Source of the DNA: Bacillota bacterium
GTDB lineage: Bacteria; Bacillota; DTU030
Reading direction: 5' to 3'
NCBI GenBank assembly: GCA_012841005.1
Contig: DUVO01000133.1
Location: 1 to 10,691 of the forward strand
DNA: 10,691 bases
Shown: piece by piece, positions 1-6,764 of the stretch
How positions within the stretch are numbered: position 1 is the first letter of the stretch
Layout: each line of letters begins with the position of its first letter
Made by a program: the position numbers and the translations under genes
Notes under the pieces: generated by a model
Seen by the model: only the letters and a program-made list of their open reading frames with translations
What the model was told of the DNA's origin: nothing
Database searches by the model: none

Positions 1-2
1 CC

Positions 3-272
3 ATCGCGGAAAACCCGGCCGCCCTGGTGGCCGATGTGGCCACCGATCCCAACGGCCGGGTGCTGCAGGAGGCCACAGGCCATATCTTCTCCATTTATGC
101 CGTGGTCCCTGTGGACGGGAGCCTGCGGATTGCCCGGGGCGGCGTTTATTCCCACTATGAGTTTACCTGGCCCCTGGAACACAGGCTCACCGATAAAGAG
201 TGGCAGGAAATATTGGACTCGGGACAGGCGCCCCCCCTGGCCCCGTGGACCAGGGACTTTATCGCCCCGTGA
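3..272 (+). CDS. DUF3160 family protein, C-terminal fragment (5' end outside window)
   Basis: An open frame enters from the left edge and ends at TGA 270-272, giving 89 residues of a C-terminus. The stretch reading ADVATDPNGRVLQEATG, followed by an IYAVVPVDG strand, a GGVYSHYEF motif and a closing RLTDKEWQEIL helix, matches my recollection of the end of DUF3160 proteins, a large, probably exported family of unknown function in Clostridia and archaea. No reaction can be assigned. A GTG at 27 could be mistaken for a start, but the frame is open with protein-like sequence before it, so the gene is cut by the window edge. Its stop overlaps the GTG of the next gene (GTGA, 269-272), which suggests translational coupling and one transcript. 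Confidence 0.75.
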   Translation: MAENPAALVADVATDPNGRVLQEATGHIFSIYAVVPVDGSLRIARGGVYSHYEFTWPLEHRLTDKEWQEILDSGQAPPLAPWTRDFIAP

Positions 273-1060
273 AAATGAGGCGCTGGCTGGTGTCTGGGCT
301 GCTGGTGGCGGGCTGCCTGCTTTCCTGGTTGGCTCCCGCCATCCGGCAGCAGGCCGGTGGTGAAGGGCTGGGGGGCTTTGCCGCCTTCCGGAAGGCCCGG
401 CTGGAGCTGCCGGAAAGGTACGAGTCTATTTGTCCGGGGACAGTTGGGGATATTATTAATACCTGGGGCGTGTCACCGGCAGAACTGGAGGGACTGGGAC
501 TGGTAGCCGGCAGGCCTGCGAAGAATGGCACCGAAGGGGAAGACTCCAACTCCCTGGCGGCTGAAGGGAAAAACCTGGCGGAATCCAGGCTGACCAAGGT
601 GCGATATTTTGACCTGGACGGGGACGGTATTCGGGAAAGGTATTCCCTGCGGGACGGGATCATAAAGGCAGAGGTCGGTTCCCGCCTTATCTGGGAGTCG
701 CCGGCCAGCTGGTGGGTGGACTATTTCTTCCTGGGCGATGCCAACAACGACGGCTGGCAGGAGTTAAATCTTCTGGTCTGGAAAGAGGGCAGTTTCGGCC
801 CCCAGCAGCCCTTTTGGGTAGAAGGTGAGGACCGCAGCATAAAGAACCACCTTTTCATCTTCAAGCTGGAAGAGGGGGAGATAAAACCGGTATGGCAGTC
901 CTCCAACTTGGACCGGCCTAACTTGCGGGCCGCCTTAATAGATGGCAACGGCGATGGGAAAAAGGAACTTTTGGCCCTGGAAGGGTCATACACCGATAGC
1001 GGGAAGTTCCAGTTAACCCTGTGGGAATGGAACGGCTGGGGCTTTTCCCGTCTCCGGTGA
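269..1060 (+). CDS. Predicted exported or lipid-anchored protein with three DxDxDG-type calcium-loop motifs
   Basis: 263 residues if started at GTG 269; ATG 275 is an equally possible start. The frame is open further upstream, but those residues lie over the DUF3160 gene and do not look like an export signal. The N-terminus has a basic MKMRRW start, then a hydrophobic run containing VAGC at 13-16, which fits a lipobox; hydrophobic residues continue after the Cys, so an uncleaved anchor is also possible. Residues 115-123 (DLDGDGIRE), 157-165 (DANNDGWQE) and 225-233 (DGNGDGKKE) are aspartate-rich loops of the FG-GAP/VCBS or EF-hand-like type, each beside aromatic beta-strand-like sequence. This suggests a small beta-propeller-like calcium-binding domain outside the membrane. 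Coupling to the DUF3160 gene implies a shared envelope role. The exact family is not recognised. Confidence 0.75.
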   Translation: MKMRRWLVSGLLVAGCLLSWLAPAIRQQAGGEGLGGFAAFRKARLELPERYESICPGTVGDIINTWGVSPAELEGLGLVAGRPAKNGTEGEDSNSLAAEGKNLAESRLTKVRYFDLDGDGIRERYSLRDGIIKAEVGSRLIWESPASWWVDYFFLGDANNDGWQELNLLVWKEGSFGPQQPFWVEGEDRSIKNHLFIFKLEEGEIKPVWQSSNLDRPNLRAALIDGNGDGKKELLALEGSYTDSGKFQLTLWEWNGWGFSRLR

Positions 1061-1086
1061 TAGCTCAGCAGGGGTAGGAGGAAGGA

Positions 1087-1740
1087 ATGGAGAACTGGGA
1101 AGGAAAAACTTGCCCCTTATGTGGCAGCGCAGATAATACAGCCGCCACCATCGGGGAGAAGATCTATTATTTTTGCCGGGAATGCGACCTGGCTTACCTG
1201 GCGGCCGAATTCTATCCTTCCTCAGAAAAGGAGAAGGAAAGATACCTTCTCCATAACAATTCCCTGGAAGACAAGGGCTATGTGGCCATGTTGGAGGCTT
1301 TCCTGGAACGGGCTGTCCTGCCCTTTGTCGGACAGGATGTAGAGGCCCTCGATTTCGGCTGCGGCCCGGTCCCGGTCCTCCAGGTGCTTCTGGAGCGGAA
1401 GGGAATCAGGACAGATATTTATGACCCCTATTTTGCCTCGGAATTGTCGCCGCCGGGGAAGAGATACGGCCTCATCACCTGCACCGAGGTCTTGGAGCAT
1501 GTGCAGGCCCCCCGGAGTGTGTGGCAGTTTTTCTGTCAACGCCTGCAGCCGGGCGGAATCCTGGCGGCCATGACTTCCTTTCGTTCTCCCTGGGAACAAT
1601 TTGCCCGCTGGTGGTACCGGCAGGATTTTACCCATGTTTGTTTCTACAGCAGGCAAACCTTCCGGTGGATTGATCAACATTATCCCCTGCTTCTGGTTTT
1701 TCTGGACAATAAAAACACTGTAGTTATGAGGCGCGCTTAA
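1087..1740 (+). CDS. Class I SAM-dependent methyltransferase with N-terminal zinc-knuckle-like motif
   Basis: 217 residues; ATG 1087 is preceded by AGGAGG at 1076-1081 with five-base spacing. Residues 9-33 hold two CxxC pairs (C9, C12 and C30, C33), a probable zinc ribbon. The methyltransferase fold follows: motif I ALDFGCGP (87-94, SAM binding), an acidic strand end around D110-D113 (DIYD), TCTEVLEHV (131-139) and LQPGGIL (153-159). The C-terminal WYRQDFTHVCFYSRQTF segment is typical of the Methyltransf_23-like group. The substrate cannot be read from the sequence; relatives act on small molecules, sugars, lipids or proteins. It lies 26 bases after the calcium-loop gene, so it may share its transcript. 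The class is secure, the target unknown. Confidence 0.88.
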   Translation: MENWEGKTCPLCGSADNTAATIGEKIYYFCRECDLAYLAAEFYPSSEKEKERYLLHNNSLEDKGYVAMLEAFLERAVLPFVGQDVEALDFGCGPVPVLQVLLERKGIRTDIYDPYFASELSPPGKRYGLITCTEVLEHVQAPRSVWQFFCQRLQPGGILAAMTSFRSPWEQFARWWYRQDFTHVCFYSRQTFRWIDQHYPLLLVFLDNKNTVVMRRA

Positions 1741-1751
1741 TTTTTTAAGCG
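1734..1751 (+). other. Short perfect hairpin over the methyltransferase stop codon
   Basis: CGCTTAA (1734-1740) and TTAAGCG (1745-1751) pair perfectly around a TTTT loop. The left arm contains the TAA stop. There is no T-run after the right arm, so this is not a standard intrinsic terminator; it may stabilise the 3' end of the message or be chance. Confidence 0.35.
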
Positions 1752-1761
1752 GTACTGCCGG

Positions 1762-1947
1762 TTGGGGAAGGGAAGGAAGATAAAAATATCATGGTTCAGG
1801 AAGGTATTGCTCCTTGTTTTGTTGAATATTTTATTATTCAGACAGTGGCCTTCACCTTCCTGGGAAAAGGACTGGAGGGTGAAACAGTTTCAAGAACAAC
1901 AGGGAAAGGAGGCGCAAATTCTTCTTCAGAAAACCCATGGGGAATAG
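1762..1947 (+). CDS. Doubtful small membrane-anchored protein
   Basis: This is a possible 61-residue product from TTG 1762 to TAG 1945-1947. In its favour, a basic start (KGRKIKISWFRK) precedes a hydrophobic segment (VLLLVLLNILLF), then a Trp-rich stretch and a polar Gln-rich tail, the plan of a small single-pass membrane protein. Against it, TTG 1762 has no clear ribosome site, no ATG or GTG lies in the frame, and I recognise no family. The frame is the same as that of the methyltransferase, separated only by the TAA at 1738-1740, so it could instead be the remains of a longer reading frame. The rest of the gap, 1948-2079, shows no gene; a short CCGG-gatcg-CCGG stem at about 1977-1989 is not a known riboswitch. 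Confidence 0.22.
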   Translation: MGKGRKIKISWFRKVLLLVLLNILLFRQWPSPSWEKDWRVKQFQEQQGKEAQILLQKTHGE

Positions 1948-2079
1948 GCGCGAACGGTGAAGCCGCAAGGTGAGACCGGGATCGCCGGAAGGGTTTGCTG
2001 CTGCTGGGAGATGAGGAGAAAAGTGGCCAAATCCTGTGTGCAGTGATAATTATCTGAAACCGAATTGAGGTGTTGATCA

Positions 2080-3348
2080 TTGCAAAGCAGGATAGTTGAT
2101 ATTGCGGTGGTCGGCGGTGGGCCGGCCGGTTTGAGTGCTGCCGTAGCGGCCTGGGAAGAGGGTGTCAGGGACATATTGATTATCGACCGGGACAATGATT
2201 TGGGCGGAATCTTAAATCAATGTGTCCACCCTGGCTTTGGCCTTCATCTCTTCCAGAAGGAAATGACAGGTCCTGAATATGCCGAGCTCTATATTAAAGA
2301 GGTCAGGGAGCGCGGTATTTCTACCCTCCTGAATACCATGGTACTGGAGATAACCAAAGACCGTCGGATTTTTGCTATTAATCCCCAGGAGGGATTAATA
2401 GAGATCAAAGCCGGAGCCATTATCCTGGCCATGGGCTGCCGGGAACGGCCCCGGGGTGGGATACCGGGAACACGACCCGCCGGAATTTTTACGGCCGGTT
2501 TGGCCCAGCGCCTGGTCAACATCGAGGGTTACTTGCCCGGTAAAGAAATTGTAATCCTGGGTGCCGGCGATATCGGCATGATCATGGCCCGGCGCATGAC
2601 CCTGGAGGGGGCCAAAGTGAAGGCGGTTCTGGAACTTTTGCCCTATCCGGCGGGATTAAAACGGAATGTCGCCCAGTGCCTCAATGACTTTGATATTCCC
2701 CTTTTGCTGCAGCATACAATCACAGCAATTCATGGCCAGGAAAGGGTTACGGGTGTTACAGTCTGCCGGGTTAACGACCAGGCGGAGCCGCTTTTGGAAA
2801 CAGCCGAGTTTATTCCCTGCGATACGATCCTCGTTTCCATAGGTTTAATCCCGGAAACTGAACTCTGTCATACTGCTGAAATAGAACTTGATCCTGTGAC
2901 CAACGGGCCGGTTGTCAATGAAAGCATGATGACATCGGTACCGGGCATTTTTGGGTGCGGAAATGTGGTTCATGTCCATGACGTTGTTGATTTTGTTACC
3001 ATGGAGGGAGAAAAGGCCGGTGCTGGTGCCGCCCGTTTTGTGCAGGGAAGGAAAGGGAAGGCACAGGTAAAACAGATTCATTTTACCGCCGGGCGAAATG
3101 TGCGCTATGTCGTACCCCAATTTGCCGACCCGGTCGGGGAGGAAGAGATTACTGTCTCATTCCGTGTTAAGGATGTAGCAAGAAACGTATGGGCAAACAT
3201 CTCTGCGGCAGGCAAGAAATTGAAGAGCAAAAAATTGCGGATTGCCTTGCCCAGTGAAATGATCAGGATTGACCTGGACCCCGAGGTCCTTTCCACTATA
3301 GCTCCCGGTTCCGAGGTCGAGGTCGCTGTGGAAGAGGAGGTGGTCTAG
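2080..3348 (+). CDS. NAD(P)/FAD-dependent oxidoreductase, GlpB-like partner of DUF1667
   Basis: 422 residues from TTG 2080. GAGGTG lies seven bases upstream and an in-frame TGA at 2074-2076 rules out a longer start. FAD is bound by VGGGPAG (11-17) near the N-terminus, NAD(P)H by ILGAGDIG (159-166), and the second FAD segment is VPGIFGCGNVVHVHDVVDF (287-305). LGGILNQCVHPGFG (41-54) is characteristic of the group found with glycerol-3-phosphate dehydrogenase (GlpA-type) and DUF1667 proteins in Clostridia, Thermotogae and spirochaetes. The redox CxxC of classical disulfide reductases is missing. A cytoplasmic flavoprotein passing electrons between a dehydrogenase, the DUF1667 protein and NAD(P) is inferred. 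It is followed directly by the DUF1667 gene, but no GlpA-type gene lies upstream within the window. The fold is secure, the substrate is not. Confidence 0.88.
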   Translation: MQSRIVDIAVVGGGPAGLSAAVAAWEEGVRDILIIDRDNDLGGILNQCVHPGFGLHLFQKEMTGPEYAELYIKEVRERGISTLLNTMVLEITKDRRIFAINPQEGLIEIKAGAIILAMGCRERPRGGIPGTRPAGIFTAGLAQRLVNIEGYLPGKEIVILGAGDIGMIMARRMTLEGAKVKAVLELLPYPAGLKRNVAQCLNDFDIPLLLQHTITAIHGQERVTGVTVCRVNDQAEPLLETAEFIPCDTILVSIGLIPETELCHTAEIELDPVTNGPVVNESMMTSVPGIFGCGNVVHVHDVVDFVTMEGEKAGAGAARFVQGRKGKAQVKQIHFTAGRNVRYVVPQFADPVGEEEITVSFRVKDVARNVWANISAAGKKLKSKKLRIALPSEMIRIDLDPEVLSTIAPGSEVEVAVEEEVV

Positions 3349-3729
3349 GTGAAGAAGGAAATAATCTGTATCGTTTGCCCCGTTGGCTGCACTATGGAGG
3401 TAACCGTGGAGGATGGCAAGCTGGTCCAGGTGACAGGGAATGAGTGCAAACGGGGGGAAAAATACGCAGAGCAGGAGGCCATAGCGCCCAAGAGGACTTT
3501 GGCAACAACGGTGCGGGTCAAGAACGGAATTCTTCCCCTGGTACCGGTCAAAACAGATATCCCGGTTCCGAAGGGAAAAATGAGGGAGATTACGGAACTG
3601 GTTGCTCAAGTTGAGGTGGAGGCACCTGTGAAAATCGGGAGTATTATTATCGCCGATGTATTGGGGACTGGTGCTAATATCGTCGCCACCAGGAACCTGC
3701 CGGCCCGGGAGGATAGTGTGGCCGGCTAG
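3349..3729 (+). CDS. DUF1667 protein, probable small iron-sulfur partner
   Basis: 126 residues from GTG 3349, immediately after the TAG of the oxidoreductase (3346-3348); AGGAGG at 3335-3340 is the ribosome site. The N-terminus carries CIVCPVGC (C7, C10, C14) and GNECKRG with C33. This CxxCxxxC...C spacing resembles the 4Fe-4S site at the N-terminus of molybdopterin oxidoreductases, so cluster binding is likely, though inferred. The remainder, with VPVKTDIPVPKGKM, is typical of DUF1667. The family is nearly always encoded with GlpA/GlpB-like flavoproteins, where an electron-transfer role is assumed. Two hairpins downstream end the unit. Confidence 0.9.
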   Translation: MKKEIICIVCPVGCTMEVTVEDGKLVQVTGNECKRGEKYAEQEAIAPKRTLATTVRVKNGILPLVPVKTDIPVPKGKMREITELVAQVEVEAPVKIGSIIIADVLGTGANIVATRNLPAREDSVAG

Positions 3730-3743
3730 AGACAAACTTGAAT

Positions 3744-3790
3744 CAGGCCGTCCCTTGAGTAAGAATCTTAAGGAGACGGCCTGTTTGTAA
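3744..3790 (+). terminator. Long hairpin after DUF1667 gene, possible terminator
   Basis: The outer stem CAGGCCGTC (3744-3752) pairs with GACGGCCTG (3775-3783). The inner stem CCTTGAG (3753-3759) pairs with CTTAAGG (3767-3773) with one G-U pair, around a seven-base loop, and one unpaired A lies at 3774. The tail TTTGTAA is only moderately T-rich, so termination may be partial. Confidence 0.65.
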
Positions 3791-3808
3791 TTAATAATAG
3801 AAAGGCAC

Positions 3809-3831
3809 GGTGGGGTTTTCCCACCTTTTTT
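3809..3831 (+). terminator. Rho-independent terminator between convergent genes
   Basis: GGTGGG (3809-3814), loop GTTTT, CCCACC (3820-3825), then six T (3826-3831). This is a textbook + strand terminator backing up the longer hairpin upstream. It lies just past the end of the - strand cold-shock gene; on that strand the hairpin lacks a T-tail. Confidence 0.8.
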
Positions 3832-3836
3832 CATAA

Positions 3837-4043
3837 TCAATCGATAACACTGACATTGCTGGCCTGGGGTCCCTTCGGTCCTTCGGTTATTTCAAAGGAA
3901 ACCTTTTGGCCCTCGGCCAGGGTCTTAAAACCTGCGCTATTGATGGCTGTGTAGTGAACGAAGACATCACCTTGTTGATCTTCCCGCTGAATAAAACCGA
4001 ATCCCTTTTCTGCATTGAACCATTTAACTGTACCCTGTTCCAC
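3837..4043 (-). CDS. csp: Cold-shock domain protein (CspA family)
   Basis: 68 residues, the usual length of the family. It starts at GTG (complement of 4041-4043), with AAGGAGG seven bases upstream. It is a single OB-fold that binds single-stranded RNA and DNA and acts as an RNA chaperone. The nucleic-acid-binding motifs are intact: W8, RNP1 KGFGFI (13-18) and RNP2 VFVHY (27-31), plus the family ending of a PKGPQASNV segment. It is transcribed alone, against the upstream operon. Whether it responds to cold or is constitutive cannot be seen; the leader appears short (about 45 bases), unlike the long leader of E. coli cspA. Confidence 0.96.
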   Translation of the reverse strand: MEQGTVKWFNAEKGFGFIQREDQQGDVFVHYTAINSAGFKTLAEGQKVSFEITEGPKGPQASNVSVID

Positions 4044-4094
4044 TAAATAGCCTCCTTCATGTTTATTGCTATTAGTGTATCCGGGGAGCTCTAC

Positions 4095-4103
4095 TTTATA
4101 CCA
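4095..4103 (-). promoter_or_regulatory. Candidate extended -10 promoter of the cold-shock gene
   Basis: On the - strand the sequence reads TGGTATAAA, an extended -10 element (TGnTATAAT type). No good -35 is seen at the right spacing. The predicted start of transcription lies about 45 bases before the GTG. Confidence 0.35.
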
Positions 4104-4165
4104 TTATGTTCCAAACAAATTTTTATTGTGGTAGATAGATTGTGTTTAGGGGAGTATTGGCGGAG

Positions 4166-4186
4166 AAGGGGAGTTTACCCCTTTTT
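4166..4186 (+). terminator. Weak terminator-like hairpin in the csp-amidase gap
   Basis: AAGGGG (4166-4171), loop AGTTTA, CCCCTT (4178-4183), followed by three more T. On the + strand it could act as a weak terminator or attenuator before the amidase-domain gene. The gap 4044-4306 otherwise shows no gene I can support. Confidence 0.3.
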
Positions 4187-4306
4187 GTCCTTATTTCGGA
4201 TAAGAGGGGGTTATTCTGTCTTTTGCCTGCAGAGGAGTGTATGGACAAGCAGGGTGTGCATATAAATTAAGCAGTGGGTAGTGGAGCTGGTCGGGGAGGA
4301 GATGTG

Positions 4307-5461
4307 ATGGAGAGGTTAACCGTAATCAAAGCTCTCCCAATATTACTCATTGTTATTTATCTATCTTCTGTACTGGCACTACCCCGGGCTTTGCCTGTCC
4401 TTCAAAATATTGTCGTGATAGCGGAAACGGAACCGGAACAACAGCTGAGAAAGGAGCTGGAAAATTTTTTTCACCAGCGCACCAGGATGCTGGTCCATGG
4501 TGAAGGAGATGGCCTGGAGGTTTTTTATGATACATGGGAAATAACCGGTGAATGGGCGCTGGAATGCGAACGGGCCAGAATTAAATATCTCCACCAGTGG
4601 GCAGAGGAAAGGAGAGTGCAACTCCTTGATGCCAGCTGCCAATTGGCGGTGGTTTCTCTGGATCTTGGAGAGGAGCGGGCCTTTGCCTCCGTCTGCCCCC
4701 ATATTATCATTACATACAGGCAGGGGGACAGCAACAGGATCGATTTGATGGGAGCCAGAACCATCCACTGGTTGGAGCTGGTAAAAAAGGATAAACACTG
4801 GCTGGTACAAAAGGACTGGTTTTTAGATCCCTTTGAGGGGGACCGGGCAATTCTTTCCGCCATTGGGGAGAAAATAGAAGGAGCGACACCAGTGGCGACA
4901 TGGATACCGGAGCGGGATATTGCGATAACCGGCAGCTATAACCGCCAGGCTGCTGTAAAATATGCCAACCGCTATGTAGGGGTTCGGCTGGGGCCCGGTA
5001 CCGGCAGGTATAATCAGAAATACCGTGACTACAGTTTGGGAGGTGGGGATTGTGCCAATTTTGCCTCCCAGGTTTTGGCCGATGCAGAGGCGGGCGGTTT
5101 GCCCCAGGACTGGATTTGGTTTTATGGAAATGAAGGCGGGAGCCAGGCCTGGGTTCAGGCCGAAGCCTTCGTAAATTATTTCCTGGGTTCCGGGCGGGCC
5201 CAATGCATTATGCGGGGCTCATATGCCGAGGTCTCGACACCAACGGCGGAGCACCCTCAGGGTGCCATTGGAAAACTCTTGCCCGGTGATATTGTTGGGT
5301 ATGAGTTTGACGGGATGATCAGCCATGTTTCCATTGTGGTGGGGCAGAATTCCGCCGGATACGTGGTGGTCAACAGCCATTCGGCCGACCGTTTCCAGGT
5401 ACCCTGGGACCTGGGCTATGATCGAAACACTACCTTTTGGCTGGTCCAGATCAAGGGCTGA
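4307..5461 (+). CDS. Secreted Amidase_6 domain protein (putative cysteine amidase/hydrolase)
   Basis: 384 residues from ATG 4307, chosen because GGAGGA at 4295-4300 is six bases upstream and the N-terminus then begins as a signal or anchor (basic residues, hydrophobic 9-25). An earlier in-frame GTG at 4274 would add a poor Gly-rich lead. Residues 45-180 form a helical/strand region like the NTF2-like domain often found before Amidase_6. The Amidase_6 domain (about 210-384) has YNRQAAVKYANRY (211-223), GGGDCANFASQ (245-255) with likely nucleophile C249, a DGMISH segment with H340, and NSHSAD (356-361) with H358. The family resembles NlpC/P60-like papain-fold enzymes and is common in spore-forming Firmicutes. 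Cell-wall or peptide amide cleavage outside the membrane is inferred, not proven. Confidence 0.85.
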   Translation: MERLTVIKALPILLIVIYLSSVLALPRALPVLQNIVVIAETEPEQQLRKELENFFHQRTRMLVHGEGDGLEVFYDTWEITGEWALECERARIKYLHQWAEERRVQLLDASCQLAVVSLDLGEERAFASVCPHIIITYRQGDSNRIDLMGARTIHWLELVKKDKHWLVQKDWFLDPFEGDRAILSAIGEKIEGATPVATWIPERDIAITGSYNRQAAVKYANRYVGVRLGPGTGRYNQKYRDYSLGGGDCANFASQVLADAEAGGLPQDWIWFYGNEGGSQAWVQAEAFVNYFLGSGRAQCIMRGSYAEVSTPTAEHPQGAIGKLLPGDIVGYEFDGMISHVSIVVGQNSAGYVVVNSHSADRFQVPWDLGYDRNTTFWLVQIKG

Positions 5462-5516
5462 GAAGGAGGGTAAAAGGAATCTGGTACCCGGTCTTTCCTG
5501 GCGTGAAGGATTATTC

Positions 5517-5535
5517 CCAGAATAAGTTTTTCTGG
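5517..5535 (+). other. Short hairpin between the amidase-domain and cobO genes
   Basis: CCAGAA (5517-5522) and TTCTGG (5530-5535) around a seven-base loop. No T-run follows. It is the only structure noticed in the 156-base gap; no cobalamin riboswitch is visible before the adenosyltransferase gene. Confidence 0.25.
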
Positions 5536-5617
5536 AGCAGGAAAGGAGAGCCGGGGAGGCGAATAAAAGACAAGAATAGCCAGTGATGGTGATTTGAGGC
5601 TGCGGGGAGTGATTGAA

Positions 5618-6208
5618 ATGTCCTTTGGCAAAGGATACATTCAGGTCTATACCGGTAATGGCAAGGGCAAAACCACAGCTGGCATCGGGTTGGCCATCAG
5701 GGCCCTGGGGGCGGGGAAGAAGGTACTTTTTCTCCAGTTTATGAAGGATAGGGTGTACAGTGAGCATAAACTCCTTCCCCAGGTTTCGCCTGCAATCACT
5801 GTCCAGACCCTCGGTAAGCCTTTTTTTATTGCCCGGGAAGGGGATCTGGATCAGGAGAGCCTGGAAAAATGGCAGGACAAGGTGGTTATTTTCCCGCCGG
5901 GGAATCCCCCGCCCGAATATGTTGCCCTTTTGCAGGATGGACTGCAAAGGGCCCGGGCAGCCCTGGTCGGAGGAGAATATGACCTGGTTGTACTGGATGA
6001 AATCAATGTCGCCATGTATTATGACTTAATACCGGTTGCCGCTGTCCTGGAAATATTGCGGGAAAAGGCAGATGGCGTGGAAGTTGTCCTTACCGGCAGG
6101 AATGCCCCGCCGGAGATAATTGAATGTGCCGATCTTGTTACAGAGATGCGGGAAGTAAAGCATTATTACAATCAAGGTGTAAATGCCCGGAAGGGTATTG
6201 AGAGTTGA
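5618..6208 (+). CDS. cobO: Cob(I)yrinic acid a,c-diamide / cob(I)alamin adenosyltransferase (CobA/CobO/BtuR type)
   Basis: 196 residues, the same size as E. coli BtuR. It transfers the adenosyl group of ATP to the cobalt of reduced corrinoids, making adenosylcobalamin in the cytoplasm. The P-loop GNGKGKTT (13-20), Walker B-like VVLDEIN (124-130), TGRNAPP (159-165) and the closing ADLVTEMREVKHYYNQGV region (171-188) are all intact. ATG 5618 was chosen because GGGGAG at 5604-5609 is eight bases upstream; GTG 5609 overlaps that site and TTG 5594 has none. It stands apart from other cobalamin genes here, which fits a salvage or maintenance role in an anaerobe that uses corrinoid enzymes. Confidence 0.93.
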   Translation: MSFGKGYIQVYTGNGKGKTTAGIGLAIRALGAGKKVLFLQFMKDRVYSEHKLLPQVSPAITVQTLGKPFFIAREGDLDQESLEKWQDKVVIFPPGNPPPEYVALLQDGLQRARAALVGGEYDLVVLDEINVAMYYDLIPVAAVLEILREKADGVEVVLTGRNAPPEIIECADLVTEMREVKHYYNQGVNARKGIES

Positions 6209-6266
6209 GGAGGGAGACCTTTTAAGGCTAAAGCAGGCCAGTCCAGTAAGATAGGGAGGGAAAACA

Positions 6267-6617
6267 ATGATACGTTATGGGAAGGACATGGTCCGGGAAG
6301 TAAAGGAAAGACTCCGGGAAGGAAAGGGTGAAGTAGAAATAGTCCACGCCTTTACCCGGGAGGAATTGACGGGTAAAGCCCGCCTGTGCGCCCTTATCCG
6401 GATCCCGCCGGGAAATTCCATCGGCTATCATCCCCATGTGGGGGAGGAGGAAATCTACTATATCCTCCGGGGTCAAGCCACCGTTAATGACAACGGTAAT
6501 ATCCAGGTAGTTGGACCCGGTGATGCCGTTTTAACCGGTGGCGGTGCCAGTCATTCCATTGAAAACACGGGGGAAGAGACCCTGGAATTTTTCGCCGTTA
6601 TCCTTCTTTACGCATAA
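6267..6617 (+). CDS. Single-domain cupin protein
   Basis: 116 residues from ATG 6267, with AGGGAGG about seven bases upstream. Cupin motif 1 is complete: G49-(x5)-H55-x-H57-(x4)-E62-(x6)-G69. Motif 2 is PGDAVLTGGGASHSIEN (84-100), with H96 and N100. The three histidines and the glutamate should bind one metal ion. Cupins of this size include isomerases, dioxygenases and simple binding proteins, so no reaction can be named. The gene lies 58 bases after the adenosyltransferase and is probably cotranscribed; a functional link is not shown. A hairpin follows its stop. Confidence 0.9.
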   Translation: MIRYGKDMVREVKERLREGKGEVEIVHAFTREELTGKARLCALIRIPPGNSIGYHPHVGEEEIYYILRGQATVNDNGNIQVVGPGDAVLTGGGASHSIENTGEETLEFFAVILLYA

Positions 6618-6626
6618 AGGAGTATT

Positions 6627-6654
6627 GGGGAAGCCCACCTGGGTTTCCCCCTTT
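6627..6654 (+). terminator. Hairpin terminator after the cupin gene
   Basis: GGGGAAGCCC (6627-6636) pairs with GGGTTTCCCC (6641-6650) through ten base pairs, one of them G-U, around an ACCT loop. The tail CTTTG is short in T, so efficiency may be moderate. Confidence 0.65.
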
Positions 6655-6670
6655 GCATATTAGGGCCTTT

Positions 6671-6705
6671 TTGACAGTTGACAGTTTTTTCTCATCTGCT
6701 AATAA
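6671..6705 (+). promoter_or_regulatory. Candidate promoter with tandem TTGACAG, upstream of lgt
   Basis: TTGACAG occurs twice in direct succession (6671-6677 and 6678-6684). The second TTGACA (6678-6683) is 16 bases from TAATAA (6700-6705), a fair -10. The first copy has no -10 at normal spacing. A start of transcription near 6712 would give a leader of about 50 bases. Confidence 0.5.
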
Positions 6706-6764
6706 AGAGCTGTCCTTTTGGTAAGATAATAGAAGATGGTTCAATACTGAAAGAGGTGTAATAT

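Noticed and set aside
1948..2079. A structured leader or riboswitch before the oxidoreductase
   Set aside because: It is GC-rich with a few short stems, but no match to the conserved cores of cobalamin, M-box, TPP, glycine, c-di-GMP or fluoride riboswitches could be found by eye.
3157..3840. A 227-residue - strand ORF
   Set aside because: It lies antisense to the well-supported oxidoreductase and DUF1667 genes and has no recognisable motif or ribosome site.
4059..4265. A 68-residue + strand ORF in the csp-amidase gap
   Set aside because: It has no suitable ribosome site, overlaps the csp promoter region, and its translation shows no family features.
5462..5617. A cobalamin riboswitch before the adenosyltransferase
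   Set aside because: The B12-box-like core and the GCCACTG element are absent from the 156 bases available.
5219..5947. A 242-residue - strand ORF
   Set aside because: It is antisense to the amidase-domain and cobO genes, whose catalytic motifs are clear; its own translation shows no family features.
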